The notes below the pieces were generated by a model. The model ran no database searches. It had not been told where the DNA came from and saw only the letters and a list, made by a program, of their open reading frames with translations. A stretch of 64,000 nucleotides of DNA, from positions 51,963 through 115,962 of the forward strand of contig JARLJA010000098.1 in assembly GCA_031291445.1 (NCBI GenBank), read 5' to 3'. Of this stretch, positions 10,233-18,710 are shown piece after piece. This DNA is from Xanthobacteraceae bacterium. Lineage in GTDB: Bacteria; Pseudomonadota; Alphaproteobacteria; Rhizobiales; Xanthobacteraceae. Numbering within the stretch: the stretch's first letter is position 1; each line of letters begins with the position of its first letter. Both the position numbers and the translations under genes were made by a program.

Positions 10233-11246
10233 CTAGCGGATCGGCGGTGCGTACTGCACGCCGCCCTGATTCCACAGCCGGTTGAGACCCCGCGAAATTC
10301 CGAGCTTCGATCCGGGGCCGACGTTGCGATCGAACGACTCGCCGTAGTTGCCGACGCCGCGGACGATGCGGACCACCCAGTCCTTGGTCAGACCGAGCTG
10401 TTCGCCGAGATTGCCGTCGCTGCCGAGCACGCGCTTGATCTCCGGATTGTCGGTCCGCAGCTTGCTCTCGACGTTCTTCTGGGTAATGTCGAGCTCCTCG
10501 GCGTCGATCATGGCGAACAGCGTCCACTTGACGATGTCGAACCACTGGTCGTCGCCGTGGCGCACCACCGGCCCGAGCGGTTCCTTCGAGATCACCTCGG
10601 GAAGCACGGCGTGGTCGCTCGGCGCGGCGAGCTTGAGCCGCTCCGAATAGAGCTGCGACACATCGGACGTGAAGGCGTCGCAGCGTCCGGATTCGTAGGC
10701 CTTCACGGTCTCGTCGGCGGAGGCGAAGGCGATCACCTCGTAGCGCATGTTGTTGGACTTGAAGTAGTCGGCGAGGTTCTGCTCGTTGGTCGTGCCGGTC
10801 TGAACGCATACCGACGCGCCATTCAATTCGAGCGCGGAATTGACCTTGAGCGACTTGCGGACGAGAAATCCCTGGCCGTCATAATAATTGACGCCGGTGA
10901 AGTTGAGGCCGAGCGAAGTGTCCCGCGACGAGGTCCACGTGGTGTTCCGCGACAGCACGTCGATCTCGCCCGACTGCAGCGCCGTGAAGCGGTCCTTGGC
11001 CGACAGCGGAACGAATTTCACCTTGGTCGGATCGTCGAAGATCGCGGCGGCGACCGCGCGGCAGACATCGACGTCGAGCCCGGTCCAGTTGCCCTTGTCG
11101 TCGGGAGCGGAAAAGCCCGGCAATCCCTGGCTCACGCCACAGGACAGGCTGCCGCGGTCCTTCACCGTCTTGAGGGTCTGCGCACCGGCGGATTGCGAAA
11201 CGGTGGCGGCAACGAAGGCGAGCATGGCGACGAGCAGGCGTTTCAT
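10233..11246 (-). CDS. aapJ: Amino acid ABC transporter substrate-binding protein
   Basis: Signal peptide MKRLLVAMLAFVAATVSQSAGAQT; TLKTVKDRGSLSCGVSQGLPGFSAPDDKGNWTGLDVDVCRAVAAAIF; ATG at 11246. Confidence 0.93.
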   Translation of the reverse strand: MKRLLVAMLAFVAATVSQSAGAQTLKTVKDRGSLSCGVSQGLPGFSAPDDKGNWTGLDVDVCRAVAAAIFDDPTKVKFVPLSAKDRFTALQSGEIDVLSRNTTWTSSRDTSLGLNFTGVNYYDGQGFLVRKSLKVNSALELNGASVCVQTGTTNEQNLADYFKSNNMRYEVIAFASADETVKAYESGRCDAFTSDVSQLYSERLKLAAPSDHAVLPEVISKEPLGPVVRHGDDQWFDIVKWTLFAMIDAEELDITQKNVESKLRTDNPEIKRVLGSDGNLGEQLGLTKDWVVRIVRGVGNYGESFDRNVGPGSKLGISRGLNRLWNQGGVQYAPPIR

Positions 11247-11527
11247 GACACAGCCTTTCAAGATGACGCGGCACTGCGGATGCCCCCGCGCCCCAGGCCG
11301 GATCCGGCCGCGCGGGAGGTCAACCGTGCCGCGCATAACAGGATGGTGCGGCAGGCAGGTCAAGGGGTTGACGGCCACCATCCCCGGGCCTCTTATCGTC
11401 CGGCATCCCCTGCTCCGCCACGTCTGTCGACCTCGCCGGTCGCCGTCGCCGTGGGGCAGACCGCCGCGACCCGTTTCCGCGCCCATGTGTTCTCACGTTC
11501 TGTCTCGAGCTCCTGGCATCCGTCCCG

Positions 11528-12718
11528 ATGGCTTCCTCAAAGGACATTCCGCTCTCCCCGGCGACCCGTCTGGTGACCTCGGGGCGCGACACCGAGGCCC
11601 AGAAGGGTTTCGTCAATCCCCCGGTGGTTCATGGATCGACCGTGCTTTACGCGTCCGCCGAGGATCTGCACGCGCACCGCGGCGAATACCAATACGGCCG
11701 CCACGGCACGCCGACCACGCGCGCGCTGCAGAAGGCGCTGACCGATCTCGAGGGACCGCAGTGCCGGGGCGTCGGTCTGGCGCCGTCGGGCCTGGCGGCG
11801 ATTTCCACGGCGCTGCTTGCGACGCTCAAGGCCGGCGATCACCTCCTGGTCTGCGACAACGTCTACCGTCCGACCCGGCTGTTCTGCGACGGCCTGCTGC
11901 GTCGCTACGGCATCGCGACGACCTATTTCGATCCGCTGATCGGCGAGCGGATCGCCGAGCTGTTCACGCCCGCCACCCGCGCCGTGATGGTGGAAGCGCC
12001 GGGCTCGCAATCGTTCGAGATGCCCGACGTCCGCGCCATCGCCGAGGTCGCGCACGCCCGCGACGCGCTGGTGATCGACGACAACACCTGGGCGACGCCG
12101 CTGTTTCGCCGCGCGCTCGATCAGGGCGTCGACATCAGCATCCAGGCCGCCACCAAATATATCGGCGGCCATTCCGACATCATGTTCGGCACCATCGCAG
12201 CCAATGCCCGCGCCTGGCCGGCGATCTCCGAGGGCATCCGGCTGCTCGGCGTCTGCGCCGGCCCCGACGACGTGTTCCTGGCGCTGCGCGGCCTGCGCAC
12301 GCTGGGCGTGCGACTGGCGCAGCACCAGACCGCCGGGCTTGCGATCGCGCGCTGGCTGGAGGCCCGTCCCGAAGTCGCCCGCGTGCTGCATCCGGCGCTC
12401 GACGGCGACCCTGGACACGCGCTGTGGACGCGCGACTTCACCGGCGCCAGCGGGCTGTTCGGCGTGGTGCTGAAGCCCGCGCCGGCGGCCGCGGTCGATG
12501 CCTTCCTCGACGCCGTCAGCCTGTTCGGAATGGGCTATTCCTGGGGCGGCTTCGAAAGTCTCGTCATCCCGTTCGATTGTTCGTCGTACCGCACGGCGAC
12601 GACCTGGGCGCCGGGCGGACCGACGCTGCGCTTTCACGTCGGGCTGGAGGACGTCGAGGACCTCAAGGCCGATCTCGACCGCGGCTTTGCCGCCTTCAAC
12701 GCGGCGCTCCGCGGCTGA
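11528..12718 (+). CDS. metC: Cystathionine beta-lyase (Cys/Met metabolism PLP enzyme)
   Basis: YQYGRHGTPTTRALQKALTDLEG, SIQAATKYIGGHSDIMFG, SLFGMGYSWGGFESLVIP. Confidence 0.93.
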   Translation: MASSKDIPLSPATRLVTSGRDTEAQKGFVNPPVVHGSTVLYASAEDLHAHRGEYQYGRHGTPTTRALQKALTDLEGPQCRGVGLAPSGLAAISTALLATLKAGDHLLVCDNVYRPTRLFCDGLLRRYGIATTYFDPLIGERIAELFTPATRAVMVEAPGSQSFEMPDVRAIAEVAHARDALVIDDNTWATPLFRRALDQGVDISIQAATKYIGGHSDIMFGTIAANARAWPAISEGIRLLGVCAGPDDVFLALRGLRTLGVRLAQHQTAGLAIARWLEARPEVARVLHPALDGDPGHALWTRDFTGASGLFGVVLKPAPAAAVDAFLDAVSLFGMGYSWGGFESLVIPFDCSSYRTATTWAPGGPTLRFHVGLEDVEDLKADLDRGFAAFNAALRG

Positions 12719-12735
12719 ACGTCCGGACCGAAACG

Positions 12736-13077
12736 CTAGTTGCCTTCCGTCGCGGCCTCGCGCTTGTGCGCGGCGATGAAGTAGAGATTGCGCAGGTAGA
12801 CCACGAGGCCGAGCCCCTGTCCGGCGATGAAGACCGGATCGCGGCGGTACAGCGCGTAGATCAGCAGCAGCGCGCCTCCGCCCACGGAAAAGAACCAGAA
12901 TGTGGTCGGCACCACGCTCCTGCGGGCGCGCTCGGAGGCGATCCACTGCACCACGAAGCGCATGGTGAACAGCCCCTGCGCAGCGAAACCGAGAATCACC
13001 CAGGCGTCGAAATGAATGACGAAGACGTCATTGAGATAGGCGGCGACGCGCGCCATCAGGTCAGCCGGCATGAGCAT
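12736..13077 (-). CDS. Lipid-A-disaccharide synthase N-terminal-like (LAB_N) domain protein
   Basis: GFAAQGLFTMRFVVQWIASERARRSVVPTTFWFFSVGGGALLLIYALYRRDPVFIAGQGLGLVVYLRNLYFI is typical of LAB_N. Confidence 0.9.
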   Translation of the reverse strand: MLMPADLMARVAAYLNDVFVIHFDAWVILGFAAQGLFTMRFVVQWIASERARRSVVPTTFWFFSVGGGALLLIYALYRRDPVFIAGQGLGLVVYLRNLYFIAAHKREAATEGN

Positions 13078-13840
13078 TCACCTCGGAAGCAACGGGCGTC
13101 GACTTCTTGCGCCGGATCAGCCACCACACCCCGGCGAGGTCCATGATGCCGATCCACAGTCGATCGAAGAAGCCGTAGTTGGAAACGCCGGCATAGCGGG
13201 CGCGGTCGATCACGTCCACATAGGCGATGTCGAAGCCCTCGCGCCGCACCAGCGCCGGCAGGAAGCGGTGCAGCCCGTCGAAATACGGCAGCGACAGGAA
13301 CACATCGCGCCGGAACGCCTTCAGCCCGCAGCCGGTGTCGCGGGTGCCGTCGTGCAGGATCAGGTTCCTGACCCGGTTGGCGATCTTCGACTGCAGCCGC
13401 TTGAAGCCGGTGTCCTTGCGTCCCACCCGCTGCCCCGCGACCAGACCGATGCGCTCGCCACCCCGCTCGATGGTGGTGATCAGATCCGGCAGGAAGGCCG
13501 GATTGTTCTGGCCGTCGCCGTCGAGGGTGGCCACGATCGCGCCCCGCGCGTAGCGGACGCCGGTGCGAACCGCGGCCGACTGTCCGCAGGATTTGATGTG
13601 GCGGACCTGCCGCAACTGGGGACAGGTCTTGCGTAGCGCCGCGATCCGGTCCGGCGTGGCGTCGCTCGAGCCGTCATCGACGTAGACGATTTCGTAAGCC
13701 CAGCGGCCGTCGAGCGCGGCGACGATCTCCGCAACCAGCGGGGCGATATTGTCCGCCTCGTTGCGGACCGGCACCACGATGGAAACCGCCGGGGGAGCCC
13801 CACGGGCCCCCTCGGGCAAGCTGGAAATGACGTCGGTCAA
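13061..13840 (-). CDS. Family 2 glycosyltransferase (dolichol-P-mannose-synthase-like)
   Basis: SIVVPVRNEADNIAPLVAEI, YVDDGSSDATPD, VATLDGDGQNNPAFLPDLI. Confidence 0.9.
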   Translation of the reverse strand: MTDVISSLPEGARGAPPAVSIVVPVRNEADNIAPLVAEIVAALDGRWAYEIVYVDDGSSDATPDRIAALRKTCPQLRQVRHIKSCGQSAAVRTGVRYARGAIVATLDGDGQNNPAFLPDLITTIERGGERIGLVAGQRVGRKDTGFKRLQSKIANRVRNLILHDGTRDTGCGLKAFRRDVFLSLPYFDGLHRFLPALVRREGFDIAYVDVIDRARYAGVSNYGFFDRLWIGIMDLAGVWWLIRRKKSTPVASEVNAHAG

Positions 13841-14006
13841 GTGGCCAAGGCCCCGCGCTGAGACGGGCTACGGCATCGCGTAGCCGCCGAAAGCCCTTTG
13901 TGTTACAATGGTTTGATTGGAAGGCCGGGGCGATTTTAGCCGCCGCCTTCCGCCGCTCCGGTCGCTTCTTAGGAGGCCGGCGCGCCGCCGGCAACCCCTT
14001 TGCTGG

Positions 14007-14795
14007 CTACGGCAATTCCGCGACCGCGCCGTCCGCATCGATGGCGAAGCCGAGCTGCCGGGTCGCGAACCAGTAGCGGACCACGAGCGTCCCCGCGACG
14101 CCGACCAGCGCGCCGGCAACGACGTCGCTTGGATGATGGGCGAGCAGCGCGACGCGCGAGACGATGATGGCGAGCGCATAAGCGGCCATCACAAACCGGC
14201 TGCGCGGCCACGCCATCGCCACCGCGCCGGCGAGCGCGACCGCGGTGATCGCGTGCGCCGACGGCAGGCTCTCGAACGGCTCGTGCCAGGTGCCCGGCGA
14301 GAACTGGAAGACGTCGGCCCGTCCGCCGACGAAGGGCCGCGCCCGTCCGATCGCGCCCTTCAGCCCCTCGCCGATCAGGTCCGCGAGGCCCACCGACAGG
14401 AAGACGAAGGCCAGACGGACGTCGAGCCCGGACATCGCCAAGCGGACACGACCGCGCAGCAGCGGCGTGATGACCAGGGCCGCGAGCACCGCGAGCCCGC
14501 TCGCCCACAGCACGTAGGCCGCCTTGCCGAAATCGGTGATCCAGCGGAACGGCCAGAGCTGCGGCGCACCGCGCGACGGCATCATCATAATGACGGGGGC
14601 ATCGGCCACGACCATCAGGCCGATGACGACGACGGCGCCCAGTCCTGCCACCAGGGCCAGCTGCCGCATCAGCCGCCGCGTGGCAGCGCGCCGGTTGGGC
14701 GCGGTCGGGGCACCGATGAGGCGCGCGCAGGCGTGCCACAGGCTGTCGTCAGGGGCGTGAGCCGCGCCCGGGCGGTCCGGACTGGTCATGGTCAC
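14007..14795 (-). CDS. PAP2 family phosphatase
   Basis: KGAIGRARPF, SLPSAHAITA, SRVALLAHHPSDVVAGALVG phosphatase motifs. Confidence 0.9.
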   Translation of the reverse strand: MTMTSPDRPGAAHAPDDSLWHACARLIGAPTAPNRRAATRRLMRQLALVAGLGAVVVIGLMVVADAPVIMMMPSRGAPQLWPFRWITDFGKAAYVLWASGLAVLAALVITPLLRGRVRLAMSGLDVRLAFVFLSVGLADLIGEGLKGAIGRARPFVGGRADVFQFSPGTWHEPFESLPSAHAITAVALAGAVAMAWPRSRFVMAAYALAIIVSRVALLAHHPSDVVAGALVGVAGTLVVRYWFATRQLGFAIDADGAVAELP

Positions 14796-14796
14796 G

Positions 14797-16545
14797 TCAC
14801 TCGGTTCCTTCGGAACTGAAGACGGCGACCGCGATCTGGCGACCCTGGGAGAAGTTGTAGCCCTCGACGCGGCTGTTGATGTTGTAGCGCAGGCCGATCG
14901 CTTCGGCGCGCTGGGCGAAGGCCCGGGCCTGGCGGGCTTCGACCAGCGCGAAGCGGCAGCTGCCCTGGCCGAGGAAGTCGGCAGCGCCCGAACCGTCGGT
15001 CAACACGGTCGAAGTCCCGATCATGAACACGAGGCTCGGCTCCTGATAGCCGGCGGCGGCGGCCTCCGGTCCGACGCACTGCACGTTGCGCAGGACCCGC
15101 GCCAGTTCGACGCTCGGAAACAGCGGCGTCAGCGCCGGCAGCACGACGCCGTAGGCGACCACGCCCAGAAACCATGAACCCGCGACGGCGCTGAGCAGCG
15201 ACCGCTCGGCTTCGTTGTCGTCATAGAGCCACCACGCGAACAGGCTGAAGATCATCGCGCCGGCGGCGAACGGCCAGGCCGAAAACACCGGCTGCAAGGT
15301 GAGCGCGATCGCCAGCACGATCAGGGCGACCGAGATCACCGCCGGCGCCACGAACCACCACGCGGTGCCGCGCACCACCCACGCCGTGCGCGACAGCACG
15401 CGGCGCTCCAGCGCGCCGGTGATCAGGATGGCGATCGCCGGATAGAGCGGCAGCACGTAGTGCGGCAGCTTGGTGGGAACGGCCTCGAACACGATCCATG
15501 ACGGGACCAGCCACGCCAGCAGGAACTGGGCGCCGGGCTCCCATCGCGCCCGCCAGATCGCCGGCGCGGCGAGCCCGGCGAGCGCCGCGCCCGGCCAGAA
15601 CGTCACCCAGAACAGGGCGAAATACAGTCCCGGCGGCGCGCCGTGGGATTCCTGCCCGCCGGCCAGCTTGGTGAACATGTCGCCGCCGACGGAGTTGGCG
15701 AAGAAGCTGTCGCCGGAGCGCAGCGCGATCAGCACGAACCACGGCAGCACCAGCACCAGCATCCACATCAGGCCCCACAGCGGCCGCAGCTGCCACAGCC
15801 AGGCGCCGGTCCGGTCGGCAATGGCGAGCGCGCCGATGGTCAGCAGTGCGAACATCAGGATCAGCGGGCCCTTGAGCAGGATGCCGACGGCGATGGCGGT
15901 CCAGAACACCGCGGGCAGCGCCCACGATGGATGCAGGCGGTCCTCGCCGCGCTGCCAGGGCACATAGATCCGCGCCAGCGCGCCCATCACGGCGACGGAC
16001 GTGCACAGCAGCATGGCGTCGGTCTTGGCGAGCCGCGCCTCGACGCTCAGCAGGATGCTGGCGCATATCATCAGGGCCGCGAGCAAGGCGCCGCGGCGGG
16101 TGACGAACGCCAGCGCCGCCCAGTAGGTCAGCAACACGGCGCCGATGGCGCCTGCGAGTGACGGCACGCGGTACAGCCAGATGCGCAGCTGGGCGCGCGG
16201 AACGCCGAGCGCCGTTGCGGTTTCCACCGCGGCCGCCTGGAGCCAGTAGATGCCGACCGGCTTCTTGTAGCGCACCTCGTCCTGGAAGCGGATGTCGACG
16301 AAGTCGCCGGTCTCGACCATCTGCTTGGTCGCCTGGGCGAACCGCGCCTCGTCGCGATCGACGGGAGGAATGGTGAAGAATCCCGGCAGGTAGAACAGCG
16401 CGCCGACCACGATCAGAAACAGCACGGCGCGAAGGTGACTGGCGACGGCAAAATCGATCACGCGCGCCAGCGCGCGGCCCGGATCGGCCCGGGTCGCGGG
16501 CTCACGCGGTTCACCAAATCGGCGACGATAGACGGGGTCGGTCAT
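14797..16545 (-). CDS. ArnT/PMT-like membrane glycosyltransferase (GT39/GT83 type)
   Basis: FYLPGFFTIPPVDRDEARFAQATKQMVETGDFVDIRFQDEVRYKKPVGIYWLQ; multiple TM segments; PTKLPHYVLPLYPAIAIL; ATG at 16545. Confidence 0.9.
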   Translation of the reverse strand: MTDPVYRRRFGEPREPATRADPGRALARVIDFAVASHLRAVLFLIVVGALFYLPGFFTIPPVDRDEARFAQATKQMVETGDFVDIRFQDEVRYKKPVGIYWLQAAAVETATALGVPRAQLRIWLYRVPSLAGAIGAVLLTYWAALAFVTRRGALLAALMICASILLSVEARLAKTDAMLLCTSVAVMGALARIYVPWQRGEDRLHPSWALPAVFWTAIAVGILLKGPLILMFALLTIGALAIADRTGAWLWQLRPLWGLMWMLVLVLPWFVLIALRSGDSFFANSVGGDMFTKLAGGQESHGAPPGLYFALFWVTFWPGAALAGLAAPAIWRARWEPGAQFLLAWLVPSWIVFEAVPTKLPHYVLPLYPAIAILITGALERRVLSRTAWVVRGTAWWFVAPAVISVALIVLAIALTLQPVFSAWPFAAGAMIFSLFAWWLYDDNEAERSLLSAVAGSWFLGVVAYGVVLPALTPLFPSVELARVLRNVQCVGPEAAAAGYQEPSLVFMIGTSTVLTDGSGAADFLGQGSCRFALVEARQARAFAQRAEAIGLRYNINSRVEGYNFSQGRQIAVAVFSSEGTE

Positions 16546-16595
16546 CGGCCTCGCATACGATGAAACCACCGTCCCGACAACAGCTTGAACCGGTG

Positions 16596-18710
16596 TTATT
16601 GAAATCTCACCACAACTGTGTCCGCGGCGCCCGAGGCGTCCATCACGGTGAGGCGGGCGAAGCCCGGACCGGGCGGATCGATCAGGCTCTGGCGCCGGCC
16701 GTCGAGCGCGCCGACGGCAATGCCGTTGACCAGCACGGTCAGCGGCATGACCCCGCCCACCACCTTGACCGGCACCGGCGCGGCGCTGTCGCCGGTCGCC
16801 GCGGTGTCGATCCGCGAGCCGTTCAGCGGGAACTGGATGTGCAGCGCCTGGGCGCCGTCGCCGCGCATCAGGTCGCCCGCGGCCCGGAACCGGCGCAGCG
16901 GCAGCGGCAGCTTGGCGTTGCTGGCGATCAGGGTGCCCTTGGGCGCCCGCGGCAGCGGCGCCGGGAGCTTGCCGGTGCGGGCGAAGGCGTCGAACAGCAC
17001 CGGCGCGGCGGCGCTGCGTCCGACCAGGCCCGGCACCGGCGCGCCGTCCGGCCGCCCGATCCACACACCGATGGTGTAGCGGCCGTCGAACCCGATCGAC
17101 CAGGCGTCCCGGTAGCCGTAGCTGGTGCCGGTCTTGAACGCGATCCGGCCATGAACGGCGTTCTCGGGCGGCGGCGTGCCGATCAGGACATTGCCGACCT
17201 GCCAGGCGGCGGCGGCGTCGAGCAGCCGCCGCGGCTCGGACGCCGCGCCCGCGTCCTCGACCAGCTCGCGCAGCGGCACGCTCTCGCCGAGCCTGGCGAT
17301 CCCGGCATACAGACCGACCAGATCGCGCAGGCTGACCCCGACCCCGCCCAGGCCCATGGCGAGACCTGGCACTTCGTCCCTCGGCAGGATCAGCGATGCT
17401 CCCGCCTGCCGCAGCCGCGCCGCCAGCCGGCTCGCGCCGACCCGGTCGAGAAGCGCGATGGCCGGAACATTGAGCGACAACTGCAGCGCGCGGCGCACCG
17501 GCACCGTGCCCTGAAACGTCATGTCGAAGTTTTCGGGCGCGTAGCTGCCGAAGCGGATCGGCCGGTCGTCGATCAGGCTCTCCGGCGCGACGAAGCCGTC
17601 CTCGAAGGCGAGCCCATAGATGAACGGCTTCAGGGTCGAGCCCGGCGAGCGGATCGCGCGGGTGATGTCGACCTGCCCTGCCCGACGGTCGTCGAAATAA
17701 TCCGCCGAACCGACATGGGCGAGGATGTCGCCGCTGTCGTGGTCGACCACCAGGATGCCGATCGACAGGCGGGGACCCAGCGCGGTGGCGCGGTCGTGCG
17801 CCAGCGCCTCGATGGTCTTCTGCAGCGTCAGGTCGAGCGTGGTGCGGATCACCGCGGTGTCGGGATGGCTCGCCACCAGCTGGTCGGCCGCGTGCGGCGC
17901 CAGCAGCGGCATCGCCCGGCGGAACTGGGGCACTGCTTCCGCCCGTGCTGCGTCGGCATCGGCGAACGCGACCACCCCCTCGCCGACCATGCGATCGAGC
18001 ACGCGGTCGCGCGCCACATGGGCGGCCTGCGGGAAGCGGTCGAGCCGGCGGCGCTCCGGCGATTGCGGCAGCGCCACCAGCAAGGCGGCCTCCGCCAGCG
18101 ACAGCCGTTTCGGCTCCTTGCCGAAATAGGCCAGCGACGCCGCGCGCACGCCTTCGAGATTGCCGCCGAACGGCGCCAGCGTCAGGTAGAGGTCGAGAAT
18201 TTCGTCCTTGCTGAAGCGGCGCTCGATCTCGACCGCCCGCACGATCTGGCGCAGCTTGGCGGCGAACGAGCGCCCCTGCCGCGGCTCAAGCAGCCGCGCC
18301 AGCTGCATCGTAATGGTCGAGCCACCCGACACGATGTGGCCGGTGGTGGCGAGCTGATAGGCCGCGCGGACCAGCGCCAGCGGATCGACGCCGGCGTGGC
18401 TGCGGAAGCGTTGGTCCTCATAGGCCAGCAGCAGCTTCACGTAAGTCGGGTCGACGGCGGTCGCGGCCTTCGCCGGCAGGCGCCAGCGTCCGTCGGCCAT
18501 GGCATAGGCGCGTAGCAGCCTGCCGCCGCGATCGACCACCGCCGTCGAGGTCCGCTGGGTCTCGGCGAGCGGCAGCGGATCGATGACGACGACGAAGGCC
18601 GCGGCCGCCGCCAGCGTGGCCCCGAGCCCAAGACCGAGGGCGGCGATCACCGCCGCGCGCCGGAACCGGCGTGCGGGGCGTGTCGCCGTCTCTGGCTGAG
18701 GGCACGTCAT
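16596..18710 (-). CDS. pbpC: Penicillin-binding protein 1C
   Basis: Transglycosylase motifs YEDQRFRSHAGVDPLALVRA, GGSTITMQLARL; transpeptidase RSPGSTLKPFIYGLAF, FKTGTSYGYRDAWSIGF; C-terminal PBP1C domain. Confidence 0.92.
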   Translation of the reverse strand: MTCPQPETATRPARRFRRAAVIAALGLGLGATLAAAAAFVVVIDPLPLAETQRTSTAVVDRGGRLLRAYAMADGRWRLPAKAATAVDPTYVKLLLAYEDQRFRSHAGVDPLALVRAAYQLATTGHIVSGGSTITMQLARLLEPRQGRSFAAKLRQIVRAVEIERRFSKDEILDLYLTLAPFGGNLEGVRAASLAYFGKEPKRLSLAEAALLVALPQSPERRRLDRFPQAAHVARDRVLDRMVGEGVVAFADADAARAEAVPQFRRAMPLLAPHAADQLVASHPDTAVIRTTLDLTLQKTIEALAHDRATALGPRLSIGILVVDHDSGDILAHVGSADYFDDRRAGQVDITRAIRSPGSTLKPFIYGLAFEDGFVAPESLIDDRPIRFGSYAPENFDMTFQGTVPVRRALQLSLNVPAIALLDRVGASRLAARLRQAGASLILPRDEVPGLAMGLGGVGVSLRDLVGLYAGIARLGESVPLRELVEDAGAASEPRRLLDAAAAWQVGNVLIGTPPPENAVHGRIAFKTGTSYGYRDAWSIGFDGRYTIGVWIGRPDGAPVPGLVGRSAAAPVLFDAFARTGKLPAPLPRAPKGTLIASNAKLPLPLRRFRAAGDLMRGDGAQALHIQFPLNGSRIDTAATGDSAAPVPVKVVGGVMPLTVLVNGIAVGALDGRRQSLIDPPGPGFARLTVMDASGAADTVVVRFQ

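Noticed and set aside
9594-13146. Long + strand ORFs 9594..11576 and 10888..13146
   Set aside because: Run antisense to aapQ/aapJ or out of frame through metC, which have strong family motifs.
16560-18515. 651-aa + strand ORF
   Set aside because: Antisense shadow of pbpC.
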